Made by a program: the position numbers and the translations under genes | Source: an uncultured bacterium | GTDB taxonomy: Bacteria > Dictyoglomota > Dictyoglomia > Dictyoglomales > Dictyoglomaceae | NCBI GenBank assembly: GCA_938034905.1 | Contig: CALHLF010000003.1 | Location: 1-64,000, forward strand | DNA: 64,000 nucleotides | Direction of reading: 5' to 3' | Shown here: positions 26,877 through 34,178 of the stretch, piece by piece | Layout of the letters: every line of letters begins with the position of its first letter | How positions within the stretch are numbered: position 1 is the stretch's first letter | Notes under the pieces: generated by a model | Told to the model about the DNA's origin: nothing | Databases searched by the model: none | The model's input: only the letters and a program-made list of their open reading frames with translations

Positions 26877-27483
26877 TTTTTCCTCTTATTCTAATCTTTT
26901 TTAAGAAGAGTATAGAATAATCCTTATCCCATAAGGGGCTTCCAAATAAATATTCTGGGTATTTTTTCTTCTTATCTTTTGCTTCAATGAATTTTAGGAG
27001 ATTTTCTGGTAATTTTTTCTTAATAATTTCCCAGTGGGGAAGACAAAAACTATATGCTTTTTCTTTCCATAGGAGAGAACTTTCCTCATCTATAAAAATA
27101 TCAGGTAAGGTAGATAAATAAAGATTTAATATTTCCTTTTCCTTTTCGCAAAAAATACAATTTATTCCTTCAGGAAGATTCTTCTTTAAAAGTGAAGGAA
27201 CAATTACATTTTTAATAAGATCTTCAAAAATTATAGAAATTCCAAGAGTATCTTTGAAATTTAGTAGCTGAATAGCATGCTCAGGACAAAAACCATTGCC
27301 TTTTCTTATTCTTTCCCTTGTTTTGGGGTCATTAACCAGCTCATATAGAAAATTATCCTCTGTCTTCCAAAGAGTTTTATTAATAAGGAAACATAAGGGA
27401 CAACCCTCCCAAAGGAAGGCTTCTTCCCAAGCAATGTGGGCAAAATTTTTTCTTATATGTTTATTATTTTTTGAATTTTCCAT
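26866..27483 (-). CDS. Cys/His-rich metal-binding protein (DUF6062-like)
   Basis: The 205-residue protein repeats the same design as its neighbour: CPLCFLINK with CPEHA, then CIFCEKEK with CLPHW. Two zinc or iron sites are likely. The helical N-terminal start HIAWEEAFLWEGCPLC is typical of the family. No enzyme motif is visible. The two paralogues overlap, and the pair is unlinked to any better-known pathway gene on its strand; the opposite-strand MoxR operon is the nearest context. Confidence 0.68.
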   Translation of the reverse strand: MENSKNNKHIRKNFAHIAWEEAFLWEGCPLCFLINKTLWKTEDNFLYELVNDPKTRERIRKGNGFCPEHAIQLLNFKDTLGISIIFEDLIKNVIVPSLLKKNLPEGINCIFCEKEKEILNLYLSTLPDIFIDEESSLLWKEKAYSFCLPHWEIIKKKLPENLLKFIEAKDKKKKYPEYLFGSPLWDKDYSILFLKKIRIRGKNEF

Positions 27484-27503
27484 TATATCCTATTAATATA
27501 ACC

Positions 27504-28535
27504 TTAAAAATCTTCCTTTACAACTTTTTCTACAATTTCGCAGGCTTTATCTATATCTTCAAAGGATACATCTTTATGGGTTACAAATCTTAGAGTAGTC
27601 TCATCGAAACTTGTAGCAAGAAGTCCATATTTCTTGAATTTCTCAAGAAGAATTGTAGAATTGTAATTATTCTTTAGCTTAACCTTTAAAATATTTGTTT
27701 CGGGTTCCTTCAAATCAAATATAGGCATTCCTTTTAGGAAATTATATAAATTTTTGGCTTTAATATGATCTTCTTCAAGTCTATTAATCATCTTCTCTAA
27801 AGCGATGAGGCCACAGGAAGCTACTACCCCAGCTTGTCTTAAACCTCCCCCTAATCTTTGCCTATTTTTCCTTGCTTTTTCAATAAATTCCCTTGAGCCT
27901 ACAAGAACTGAACCCATAGGGCATGAAAGTCCCTTAGATAAACAGAACATTATAGAGTCTGCATATTTTGCTATTTCTTTTACAGGGGTTTTTAAATAAA
28001 TAGAAGCATTAAATATTCTTGCTCCATCAAGATGAATTGGAATATCATATTTTCTACTTAAGTTATAAACCTCTCTCATATAATCTAAGGACAGGACTTT
28101 TCCTCCCGCTCTATTATGGGTATTTTCTAAGACAATTAAAGAGGTTTTAGGGAAAACTCTTCCCTTCTTTCTAATTGCCTTTTCTATTTTTTCAATAGGC
28201 ATTATTCCATCTTCTCCAGGGATAAGATATGGTTGCACACCGCCATTTGCAGAAATTCCTCCTGCTTCGTAATAAAACATGTGGGATTCTGCTTCTAAGA
28301 TTACTTCTTCTCCTGGAGAAGTCCAAGAAAGGAGTGCTACTTGATTCCCCATAGTTCCTGAGACTAAAAAAAGTCCTGCCTCTTTTCCCAGAATTTCTGC
28401 GGATTTTTGTTCCAATAAATTTACAGTAGGGTCTTCACCATATCCGTCATCTCCTACTTCTGCCTCATACATGGCTCTTCTCATCTCCTCGGTGGGTTTA
28501 GTTACTGTATCACTTCTTAAATCAATATATTTCAT
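27504..28535 (-). CDS. ltaE: Low-specificity L-threonine aldolase
   Basis: PLP enzyme of 343 residues that splits threonine or allo-threonine into glycine and acetaldehyde. The start YIDLRSDTVTKPTEEMR and GDDGYGEDPTVN (28-39) are family signatures. H85 stacks on the cofactor, HLDGARIFN (168-176) holds the Asp and Arg that contact PLP, and K201 in FCLSKGLSCPMGSV is the Schiff-base lysine. A GGGTGA-type ribosome site precedes the ATG. The gene is transcribed alone, divergent from the DUF89 gene. Confidence 0.92.
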   Translation of the reverse strand: MKYIDLRSDTVTKPTEEMRRAMYEAEVGDDGYGEDPTVNLLEQKSAEILGKEAGLFLVSGTMGNQVALLSWTSPGEEVILEAESHMFYYEAGGISANGGVQPYLIPGEDGIMPIEKIEKAIRKKGRVFPKTSLIVLENTHNRAGGKVLSLDYMREVYNLSRKYDIPIHLDGARIFNASIYLKTPVKEIAKYADSIMFCLSKGLSCPMGSVLVGSREFIEKARKNRQRLGGGLRQAGVVASCGLIALEKMINRLEEDHIKAKNLYNFLKGMPIFDLKEPETNILKVKLKNNYNSTILLEKFKKYGLLATSFDETTLRFVTHKDVSFEDIDKACEIVEKVVKEDF

Positions 28536-28588
28536 AAAAATAATTCACCCTTTCTTTTTTTATTTATTATAGATTAAAATTTAAACTA

Positions 28589-28618
28589 TTGACATACTTA
28601 AAGGAATTTTGCTATAAA
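28589..28618 (+). promoter_or_regulatory. Promoter of the DUF89 gene, leaderless layout
   Basis: TTGACA (28589-28594), 18-base spacer, TATAAA (28613-28618). The expected start (about 28625) is within two bases of the ATG at 28627 and no ribosome site is present, so the message should be leaderless. Confidence 0.7.
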
Positions 28619-28626
28619 TTGAGCAT

Positions 28627-29517
28627 ATGAAAACAAAAGTGGAATGTTTCCCTTGTTTTCTGAATCAAGTAATATCAGCAGCAAGGCGGGTATATATTGA
28701 GGAAGAGAAGAAGATTTTTGTTGTTAAGGAGATTGCAAAAATCTTGCCTGAATTATCCTCTGAGGACAGTCCTGCATATAATACTTATCTTGTTTTAAAA
28801 AGGGCGTATGAAATTTTAGGAAATTCTGATCCATATTACCAGGAGAAAAGAAGATATAATAAAATAGCTTTAAGCCTTTATCCAATATTAAAAGAGATAG
28901 TAAAGTCCTCAAATAATCCCTTATATACTGCTACAAAGATAGCAATTTCAGGTAATATTATTGATCTTGGAATATTGGATATATCAAAATTAGATTTAAG
29001 GGATTACATTAAAGAAATTTTAGAAATTCCCTTAGCCTTAGATCATTTTGAGTATTTAAAGGAAGAAATAAAAAAAGCAAAAAACATAGTATACCTCTTA
29101 GATAATGCAGGAGAGATTGTATTTGATAAAGTATTTATTGAGGAATTAAAGGATAAAAATATCTTTGGAGTTGTTAATACTTATCCAATAATTAATGATG
29201 CTTTAATGGAAGATGCAGAAGAGATAGGACTAAATAAAGTTTGTAAAATAATAGAGTCAGGAACTCAGATTGTTGGTAAAATTCCTGAATTAGGTTCTAC
29301 TGAATTTAAGGATATTTTTGCGCGCGCGGATCTTATTATTGCAAAGGGGCAAGGAAATTATGAAAATTTAAATGAAAGAGATCTTAACATATTTTTCCTT
29401 TTAAAGGCAAAATGTGAAATTATAGCAAGAAGCTTTGGTGTCAATTATGGGGATTTGATTCTGGCATATGGACCAATTTTAAAGAAGATGGTAGAATTAA
29501 GACAAATTCAAAGTTAA
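28627..29517 (+). CDS. DUF89 / ARMT1-like metal phosphatase
   Basis: The 296-residue protein matches the DUF89 damage-control phosphatase family. KVECFPCFLNQVISAAR (4-20) is the conserved N-terminal CxxC region of the bacterial/archaeal subgroup I type. YLLDNAGEIVFDK (about 157-169) has the Asp-Asn metal site, and a later Asp region is IFARADLIIAKGQGNYENL (236-254). These enzymes hydrolyse unwanted phosphometabolites; the substrate here is unknown. The 3' end overlaps the convergent hydrolase gene by 21 bases. Confidence 0.87.
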   Translation: MKTKVECFPCFLNQVISAARRVYIEEEKKIFVVKEIAKILPELSSEDSPAYNTYLVLKRAYEILGNSDPYYQEKRRYNKIALSLYPILKEIVKSSNNPLYTATKIAISGNIIDLGILDISKLDLRDYIKEILEIPLALDHFEYLKEEIKKAKNIVYLLDNAGEIVFDKVFIEELKDKNIFGVVNTYPIINDALMEDAEEIGLNKVCKIIESGTQIVGKIPELGSTEFKDIFARADLIIAKGQGNYENLNERDLNIFFLLKAKCEIIARSFGVNYGDLILAYGPILKKMVELRQIQS

Positions 29518-30261
29518 AAAGTTATAGATTTGTTCGTAGAAATATTCAGAATGTTCCTTATCTTCAAATAACTCATGATATCCTCCAGCAAATTCCACAA
29601 GATATTTATTGGATATCTCGATATTTTCAAAGAAATCCATTGAACCTTTTGGTGGGACAATTTTATCTTCTAATGGAATAAGAAAAAGAGTGGGAACAGA
29701 AATTTCCTTTGCCTTTTTGTGAGCTATCTCAACATTTTTTACCATGCTAATTCCAAGCCTAAGGGAGATTCTTCTATGTACTAAGGGATCTTTTACATAT
29801 TTTTCTACTGCTTCTTTATTTCTTGAGAGATAATCTAAATTAATTCTGTTATCTATGGTTAATGAAGGGAAGATTCTTACAAAAATATTAGAAAAGATCT
29901 TTGTTATTGGATCTACGTTTAAATATAAAACTGGAGCAGAAACAATAAGAGCTTTTACTCTTTCTGGATTTTCTTGGGTATATCTTATGGCTATGAGTCC
30001 TCCAAGACTATGCCCAAATACAAAGAATTTTTCTATATTTTCCGTTAAATTGTTTATTAAACTAATTACCTCTTCTATAGAAGTATCTCCCCTTTTCCCA
30101 CCACTCCTTCCATGACCAGGAAGATCAAATCCTATAACCCCAAATCCCTTTTTTAAAAGATCATTAATAAATGTTTCATACCTTCCAATATGCTCTCCAA
30201 GTCCATGAACCAAAAGAATCCATCCTTTTTCAGGTATCCCTTTCTTAAAAGAATAAATCAT
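29497..30261 (-). CDS. Alpha/beta hydrolase, monoacylglycerol lipase-like
   Basis: Serine hydrolase of 254 residues. The oxyanion region LVHGLGEHIGRYE (17-29), FDLPGHGRSGGKRG (45-58), nucleophile S85 in FGHSLGG, D199 in PLEDKIVPP and H229 in GGYHELFED make a complete triad. The opening pattern is that of monoacylglycerol lipases and lysophospholipases, but esterase activity on another substrate is possible. It has no signal peptide. Confidence 0.85.
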   Translation of the reverse strand: MIYSFKKGIPEKGWILLVHGLGEHIGRYETFINDLLKKGFGVIGFDLPGHGRSGGKRGDTSIEEVISLINNLTENIEKFFVFGHSLGGLIAIRYTQENPERVKALIVSAPVLYLNVDPITKIFSNIFVRIFPSLTIDNRINLDYLSRNKEAVEKYVKDPLVHRRISLRLGISMVKNVEIAHKKAKEISVPTLFLIPLEDKIVPPKGSMDFFENIEISNKYLVEFAGGYHELFEDKEHSEYFYEQIYNFLTLNLS

Positions 30262-30314
30262 AATTGTTCCTCCTAATTAGAGCAATTTTTCAATTATTAT
30301 ATACTAATTTTGTT

Positions 30315-30752
30315 ATGATTTTTAGTATTAGAAACTTTAATTTAGGGGATTTAGATGAAGTTTTAGAGATAGAGAAGCTTTCCTTTCCAAAAGATGCTTA
30401 TACTAAATCTCTTTTTAAAGAATTTTATAAGTTTTTTTCTGAGGGCTTTTTTGTTGCCGAGATCAAAGGAAAAATTGTAGGCTATATTTTTGGGTATATT
30501 TATAGAGATGAAGGAGAAATTGTTTCTATTTCTGTTCATCCTGATTATAGAGGGTTAGGAATCGGAAACAAACTAATGGAAACTTTTATTTCTCTTCTTA
30601 AGAATAAAGGAGGAAAGAGATGTTTCTTACAGGTGAGAGTATCAAATATAACTGCTATTGAATTTTATAAAAAATTAGGATTTAAAATTTTAAAAAGGGA
30701 AAAAAGGTATTATTTAGATGAGGACGCATATTTAATGAAAAAAGATTTATAA
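30315..30752 (+). CDS. GNAT family N-acetyltransferase, RimI-like
   Basis: GNAT acetyltransferase of about 145 residues. SIRNFNLGDLDEVLEIEKLSF opens the fold, ISVHPDYRGLGIGNKLME carries the acetyl-CoA R/Q-x-x-G-x-G/A loop (RGLGIG), and LQVRVSNITAIEFYKKLGF is the final motif typical of RimI, which acetylates ribosomal protein S18. An in-frame TTG at 30264 gives 17 more residues but no homology or ribosome site. I chose the ATG at 30315; a TATACT box 10 bases upstream suggests a leaderless transcript. Confidence 0.8.
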   Translation: MIFSIRNFNLGDLDEVLEIEKLSFPKDAYTKSLFKEFYKFFSEGFFVAEIKGKIVGYIFGYIYRDEGEIVSISVHPDYRGLGIGNKLMETFISLLKNKGGKRCFLQVRVSNITAIEFYKKLGFKILKREKRYYLDEDAYLMKKDL

Positions 30753-30797
30753 GAAGTTTTCTCTTATATCTGTAATTAATCGGCAATCATTTGCCTA

Positions 30798-30826
30798 TTG
30801 ACATATATTTTAACTTTAAATAAAAT
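30798..30826 (+). promoter_or_regulatory. Strong promoter of the GltB-type gene
   Basis: Consensus TTGACA (30798-30803), 17-base spacer and TAAAAT (30821-30826), followed by AAGGAGGTG before the ATG at 30864. A short inverted repeat, GGCAA-TCAT-TTGCC, lies just upstream (30782-30795) and may be an operator or the end of the rimI transcript. Confidence 0.75.
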
Positions 30827-30863
30827 TGGATCAAATATTCATTAATAAGGAGGTGTTTTTTTA

Positions 30864-32435
30864 ATGTCCTTTTCAAGACCAAATTTCTCAGAAGCTACTA
30901 ATACAAGACTTCGCCTTAAAGATTATTCTCCTTTTAGTGGAATGTGTGTTACATGTTTGGATGGATGTTTAGGTTACTGTGAAATTGCTAAATCTGCGAT
31001 AAGAGGAAGAGAATTTATCTATCCTCAGCCTTATGGAAAAATAACCTCTGGTTCTCAAAAGGATTATCCAGTGGATTTTTCTCATCTAAATATCAATGGA
31101 ACATGTGTTGGTGCCTTTGGAGTTGAACCTGATCCTGATAAAGCAACCTTTCCAGCAGTAAATATTGAGACAAAAATAGGAGATATAAAACTTAGAGGTC
31201 CATGGTTTACCACGGGATTAGGTTCTACTTTTATTGCAAGGGACAACTGGGAAGGTGTTGCTATTGGATCTGCAATCTTTGGGACGATGGTAGGAATTGG
31301 AGAAAATGTTTGTGGTGTAGATCCTCAAGCAGAGTTTAAAAATGGAAAAATAATAAGATCTCCTGAGATGGAGAGAAGAGTAAGATTATTTCGGGATTGG
31401 CAGAGGGATGGATATGGAGGAATAATCGTTCAGGAAAATGTAGAGGACAATAGATTAGGCACTTTAGAATATGTAATTGAAAAATTGGGAGTTCAGTTTG
31501 TTGAAATTAAATGGGGACAAGGAGCAAAGGATATTGGTGGAGAAATTAAGATTCCCTCCTTAGAAAAAGCAAAGCAATTGAAGGATAGAGGGTATATTGT
31601 TCATCCTGATCCTGATGATCCTATAATTCAGGATATAGCTAAAAAGGGTGGAATTAAAGAGTTTGAGAGACATTCTCGTCTTGGAATGGCTTCTCTTGAA
31701 GGATTTTTAAAAAGAGTTGAAGAATTAAGGAAAATTGGAGCAAAATATATATCTCTTAAGACGGGAGCATATAGACCAAGAGATTTAGCATTAGCATTAA
31801 GAGCTGCATCAGAAGGAAGAATAGATCTATTAATTGTTGATGGTGCAGGTGGTGGAACGGGTATGAGCCCCTGGAGAATGATGAATGAGTGGGGAATTCC
31901 TACAGTTTATTTGGAAGCTTTAACCTATAAATATGCAAAACTTCTTGCAGAGAAAGGGAAATATGTACCTAATATAGCTATAGCAGGGGGCTTTACTATG
32001 GAGGACCATATCTTTAAAGGATTAGCTCTTGGAGCTCCATATGTAAAATTGGTGGCAATGGGAAGGGCTACCCTTACTGCTGCGATGGTGGGAAAAACTA
32101 TTGGAGAATTAGTAAAAAGTGGTAAAATCCCTGCAGAATATAAAAATTATGGTGAAGATATAGAGGAAATTTTCACAGCAGTTGCGGAGATTAAGAAGAT
32201 TTATGGAAATGAGGAATGGAAGAAGATTCCCCCATCTGCATTAGGGGTCTATGGATATTTCGATAGACTTGCGGTAGGATTAAAACAATTTATGGCAGGA
32301 GCAAGAAAGTTCAAGTTAGAATATATATCAAGGGATGATTTAGTATCTTTAACTGAAGAAGCAGCTAAGGTTACTGGTATCCCATATGTTATGGATTTAG
32401 ATCATGAAGAAAGCATGAAGATACTGTTTGAGTAA
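30864..32435 (+). CDS. FMN-binding glutamate synthase-like protein
   Basis: A 523-residue protein equivalent to the central FMN-binding domain of glutamate synthase, of the archaeal-type stand-alone kind. Cys residues in SGMCVTCLDGCLGYCEIAK (27-45) are in the N-terminal region. A TIM barrel follows, with GVDPQAEF, KWGQGAKDIGGEIK (FMN/2-oxoglutarate site) and VDGAGGGTGMSPW (about 331-343), then IAGGFTMEDH. It probably reduces 2-oxoglutarate plus ammonia to glutamate with other subunits supplied elsewhere; no glutaminase gene is adjacent. It has the best promoter and ribosome site in its area. Confidence 0.85.
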   Translation: MSFSRPNFSEATNTRLRLKDYSPFSGMCVTCLDGCLGYCEIAKSAIRGREFIYPQPYGKITSGSQKDYPVDFSHLNINGTCVGAFGVEPDPDKATFPAVNIETKIGDIKLRGPWFTTGLGSTFIARDNWEGVAIGSAIFGTMVGIGENVCGVDPQAEFKNGKIIRSPEMERRVRLFRDWQRDGYGGIIVQENVEDNRLGTLEYVIEKLGVQFVEIKWGQGAKDIGGEIKIPSLEKAKQLKDRGYIVHPDPDDPIIQDIAKKGGIKEFERHSRLGMASLEGFLKRVEELRKIGAKYISLKTGAYRPRDLALALRAASEGRIDLLIVDGAGGGTGMSPWRMMNEWGIPTVYLEALTYKYAKLLAEKGKYVPNIAIAGGFTMEDHIFKGLALGAPYVKLVAMGRATLTAAMVGKTIGELVKSGKIPAEYKNYGEDIEEIFTAVAEIKKIYGNEEWKKIPPSALGVYGYFDRLAVGLKQFMAGARKFKLEYISRDDLVSLTEEAAKVTGIPYVMDLDHEESMKILFE

Positions 32436-32442
32436 ATTAAAG

Positions 32443-32463
32443 GGGGAGAGAAAATCTCTCCCC
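32443..32463. terminator. Hairpin between convergent genes
   Basis: GGGGAGAGA (32443-32451), loop AAA, TCTCTCCCC (32455-32463). The perfect 9-base stem sits 8 bases after the GltB-type stop. No long T run follows on either strand, so efficiency is uncertain, but position suggests it ends transcription from both sides. Confidence 0.6.
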
Positions 32464-32474
32464 TCCTCCCAATT

Positions 32475-32690
32475 TTAAGTTGTTTCTTCTTTTTTTTCCT
32501 TTCTTTCCGCTAATAGACTCTTTAATTCCGAGTATCCAAATATTATTAAAATAACTCCTAATAAGATTAAAAAGGCAGGAACTGCTGCCATAAGTGCCTT
32601 GATAAAGTAACTCCACCATAAAACTATTCCCCAGATTCCTAGAACAAAACATGCTAACCCAATAATAATGATTAAAATTTTACTTGTCAC
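32475..32690 (-). CDS. Small two-helix membrane protein
   Basis: A 71-residue protein with two predicted transmembrane segments (about 5-27 and 33-52) and a charged C-terminal tail (SLLAERKEKKEET). The start is GTG, supported by GGAGG seven bases upstream. Function is unknown; the family was not recognised. It is separated from its neighbours and reads toward the hairpin at 32443-32463. Confidence 0.6.
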   Translation of the reverse strand: MTSKILIIIIGLACFVLGIWGIVLWWSYFIKALMAAVPAFLILLGVILIIFGYSELKSLLAERKEKKEETT

Positions 32691-32734
32691 CTTATCACCT
32701 CCACTATAAATATAATCTAATTATAAACTATAAT

Positions 32735-33448
32735 TTACTTTTTGGATAGCAAAGGAAGTAGATTTATTAATTCCTCTAATGGAGCTTTAAAATCAGGAAT
32801 TTTTTCATTATCATGATAATATTTTAATGGTTCTTGGGTAACAAGATAAGTATTTACTAAAATTTTCCTTGCAACCATATCTTCTTCAATATCATTACCA
32901 ACCATTAAACAATTTTCAGGCTCTTCTTTGACAATTTCTAGAATCTCTTTATAGTACTCTAAAGAAGGTTTACAAGAATGCATTATCTCCATAGATGTTA
33001 TCAAGTAATAGGGAAAATCATCTATCCCAGCCCAAGAGAGTCTTTCCTTAATTGCAATCAGGGGGAAAACGGCATTTGTTGCGATAACAACTTTTAATTC
33101 TAAATCGAAAGATAATTTTATTACCTCTCTTGCATAAGGATGAGGTTTTGTGAAGATTCTTAGTTTCGGAAAATCTTCTCTATAAAATTTATTAAAAAAA
33201 TCATAAAGTTCTTCTCTTTTAAGATTTGTTAGAGGAAGAAGGGAATCCCAAAAAACTTGTTCATTGGTTTTTGGTCCTTTATTTTGCATCATTTGATGAA
33301 CAGCCTTTTGAAGTTTAATTAAGAAATCTACTCCATCTTCCAAAGGATGAATTTTTTGGGCAATTAGTTTAAAGTATTCCTTAGTAAAAATTTCTATATC
33401 ATTAAATAGAAGAGTTCCATCAAGATCAAACCAAATACTTTTTATCAT
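32735..33448 (-). CDS. HAD-superfamily hydrolase
   Basis: The 237-residue phosphatase-like protein has motif I WFDLDGTLLF (about 6-15; nucleophile and acid/base Asp), motif II VVIATNA (about 125-131), motif III Lys in HSCKPSLEYYK, and motif IV MVGNDIEEDMV. The large cap between motifs I and II places it with YjjG-type or haloacid dehalogenase-like enzymes. Substrate is not predictable. It lies 11 bases downstream of prsW and is probably co-transcribed with it. Confidence 0.83.
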   Translation of the reverse strand: MIKSIWFDLDGTLLFNDIEIFTKEYFKLIAQKIHPLEDGVDFLIKLQKAVHQMMQNKGPKTNEQVFWDSLLPLTNLKREELYDFFNKFYREDFPKLRIFTKPHPYAREVIKLSFDLELKVVIATNAVFPLIAIKERLSWAGIDDFPYYLITSMEIMHSCKPSLEYYKEILEIVKEEPENCLMVGNDIEEDMVARKILVNTYLVTQEPLKYYHDNEKIPDFKAPLEELINLLPLLSKK

Positions 33449-33459
33449 CCTTTTCCTCC

Positions 33460-34107
33460 CTATAATAGTTTCTTACTTTGTTTCCAGTATTTTCTAATAA
33501 GAATATATACTAAAGGTATTATAAGAATGGTAAGCCACCATATTTGTGAGAGGATAAGAAAATCATAGAGGGCATGAATGATTGAGGGGTACAAAAGAGC
33601 ATTAAAAATGTGAGTTGAGAAATTAGATGTAAATTTTGCTAAACCCAAGGAATATCCCATTATTAAGGAAAAAAGAAAATGGGCAGGAACAGCTAAGAAA
33701 GCTCTTAAAATTGCAGTTTTTATTCCTCCAATTAGCACATATCCTATGTTTTCTAAGGTAGCAAATCCTAAACCTACCATAACAGAATATACTATTCCGT
33801 CAAAGGGTGTATTAAATTCATCTCTGGGATAAAGATATTTATATATTACAAAAAATTTTGTTCCCTCTTCTATTAATCCTATTCCTAAAAAAGAGTATAA
33901 TGCAAGAGAGATTAAATCTTTTCTATCAAAAACTCCTAATATTTCAATTATTCCTTCAATTACTCCTGCAGGAAAAACAGATAAAGTTCCAAGACCAAAA
34001 GATAATAATAAGAGTCTTAAGGGCTCTTTTTCTACTTTATCTTTATTGTAGACATACCATGCTAAAGCTAAGCCTGGTGCTATTGCTAATACTAAAAAGT
34101 ACAACAT
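33460..34107 (-). CDS. PrsW-family intramembrane protease
   Basis: A 215-residue multi-pass membrane protein with the PrsW signatures: GLIEEGTKFF (E80, E81), FDGIVYSVMVGLGFATLENI (102-121, including E119) and the membrane histidines H143 and H178. PrsW cleaves anti-sigma factors in Bacillus; no anti-sigma gene is adjacent here, so the target is unknown. No ribosome site is visible; a promoter with its -10 only 5 bases from the ATG suggests a leaderless mRNA. Confidence 0.87.
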   Translation of the reverse strand: MLYFLVLAIAPGLALAWYVYNKDKVEKEPLRLLLLSFGLGTLSVFPAGVIEGIIEILGVFDRKDLISLALYSFLGIGLIEEGTKFFVIYKYLYPRDEFNTPFDGIVYSVMVGLGFATLENIGYVLIGGIKTAILRAFLAVPAHFLFSLIMGYSLGLAKFTSNFSTHIFNALLYPSIIHALYDFLILSQIWWLTILIIPLVYILIRKYWKQSKKLL

Positions 34108-34112
34108 GTCTA

Positions 34113-34141
34113 ATTATATATTAATTTCAATGATTTGTCAG
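34113..34141 (-). promoter_or_regulatory. Promoter of prsW, leaderless layout
   Basis: On the minus strand CTGACA (34141-34136), 17-base spacer, TATAAT (34118-34113), then five bases to the ATG at 34107. The start of transcription should coincide with the start codon. Confidence 0.65.
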
Positions 34142-34178
34142 GTAAGAATATTGTAGAAATTATAGATACATTTAGTTT

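Noticed and set aside
32437-32652. Alternative minus-strand frame of 71 codons overlapping the small membrane protein
   Set aside because: The frame at 32475-32690 has a GGAGG site, GTG start and two clean membrane helices; this one lacks them and runs across the hairpin.
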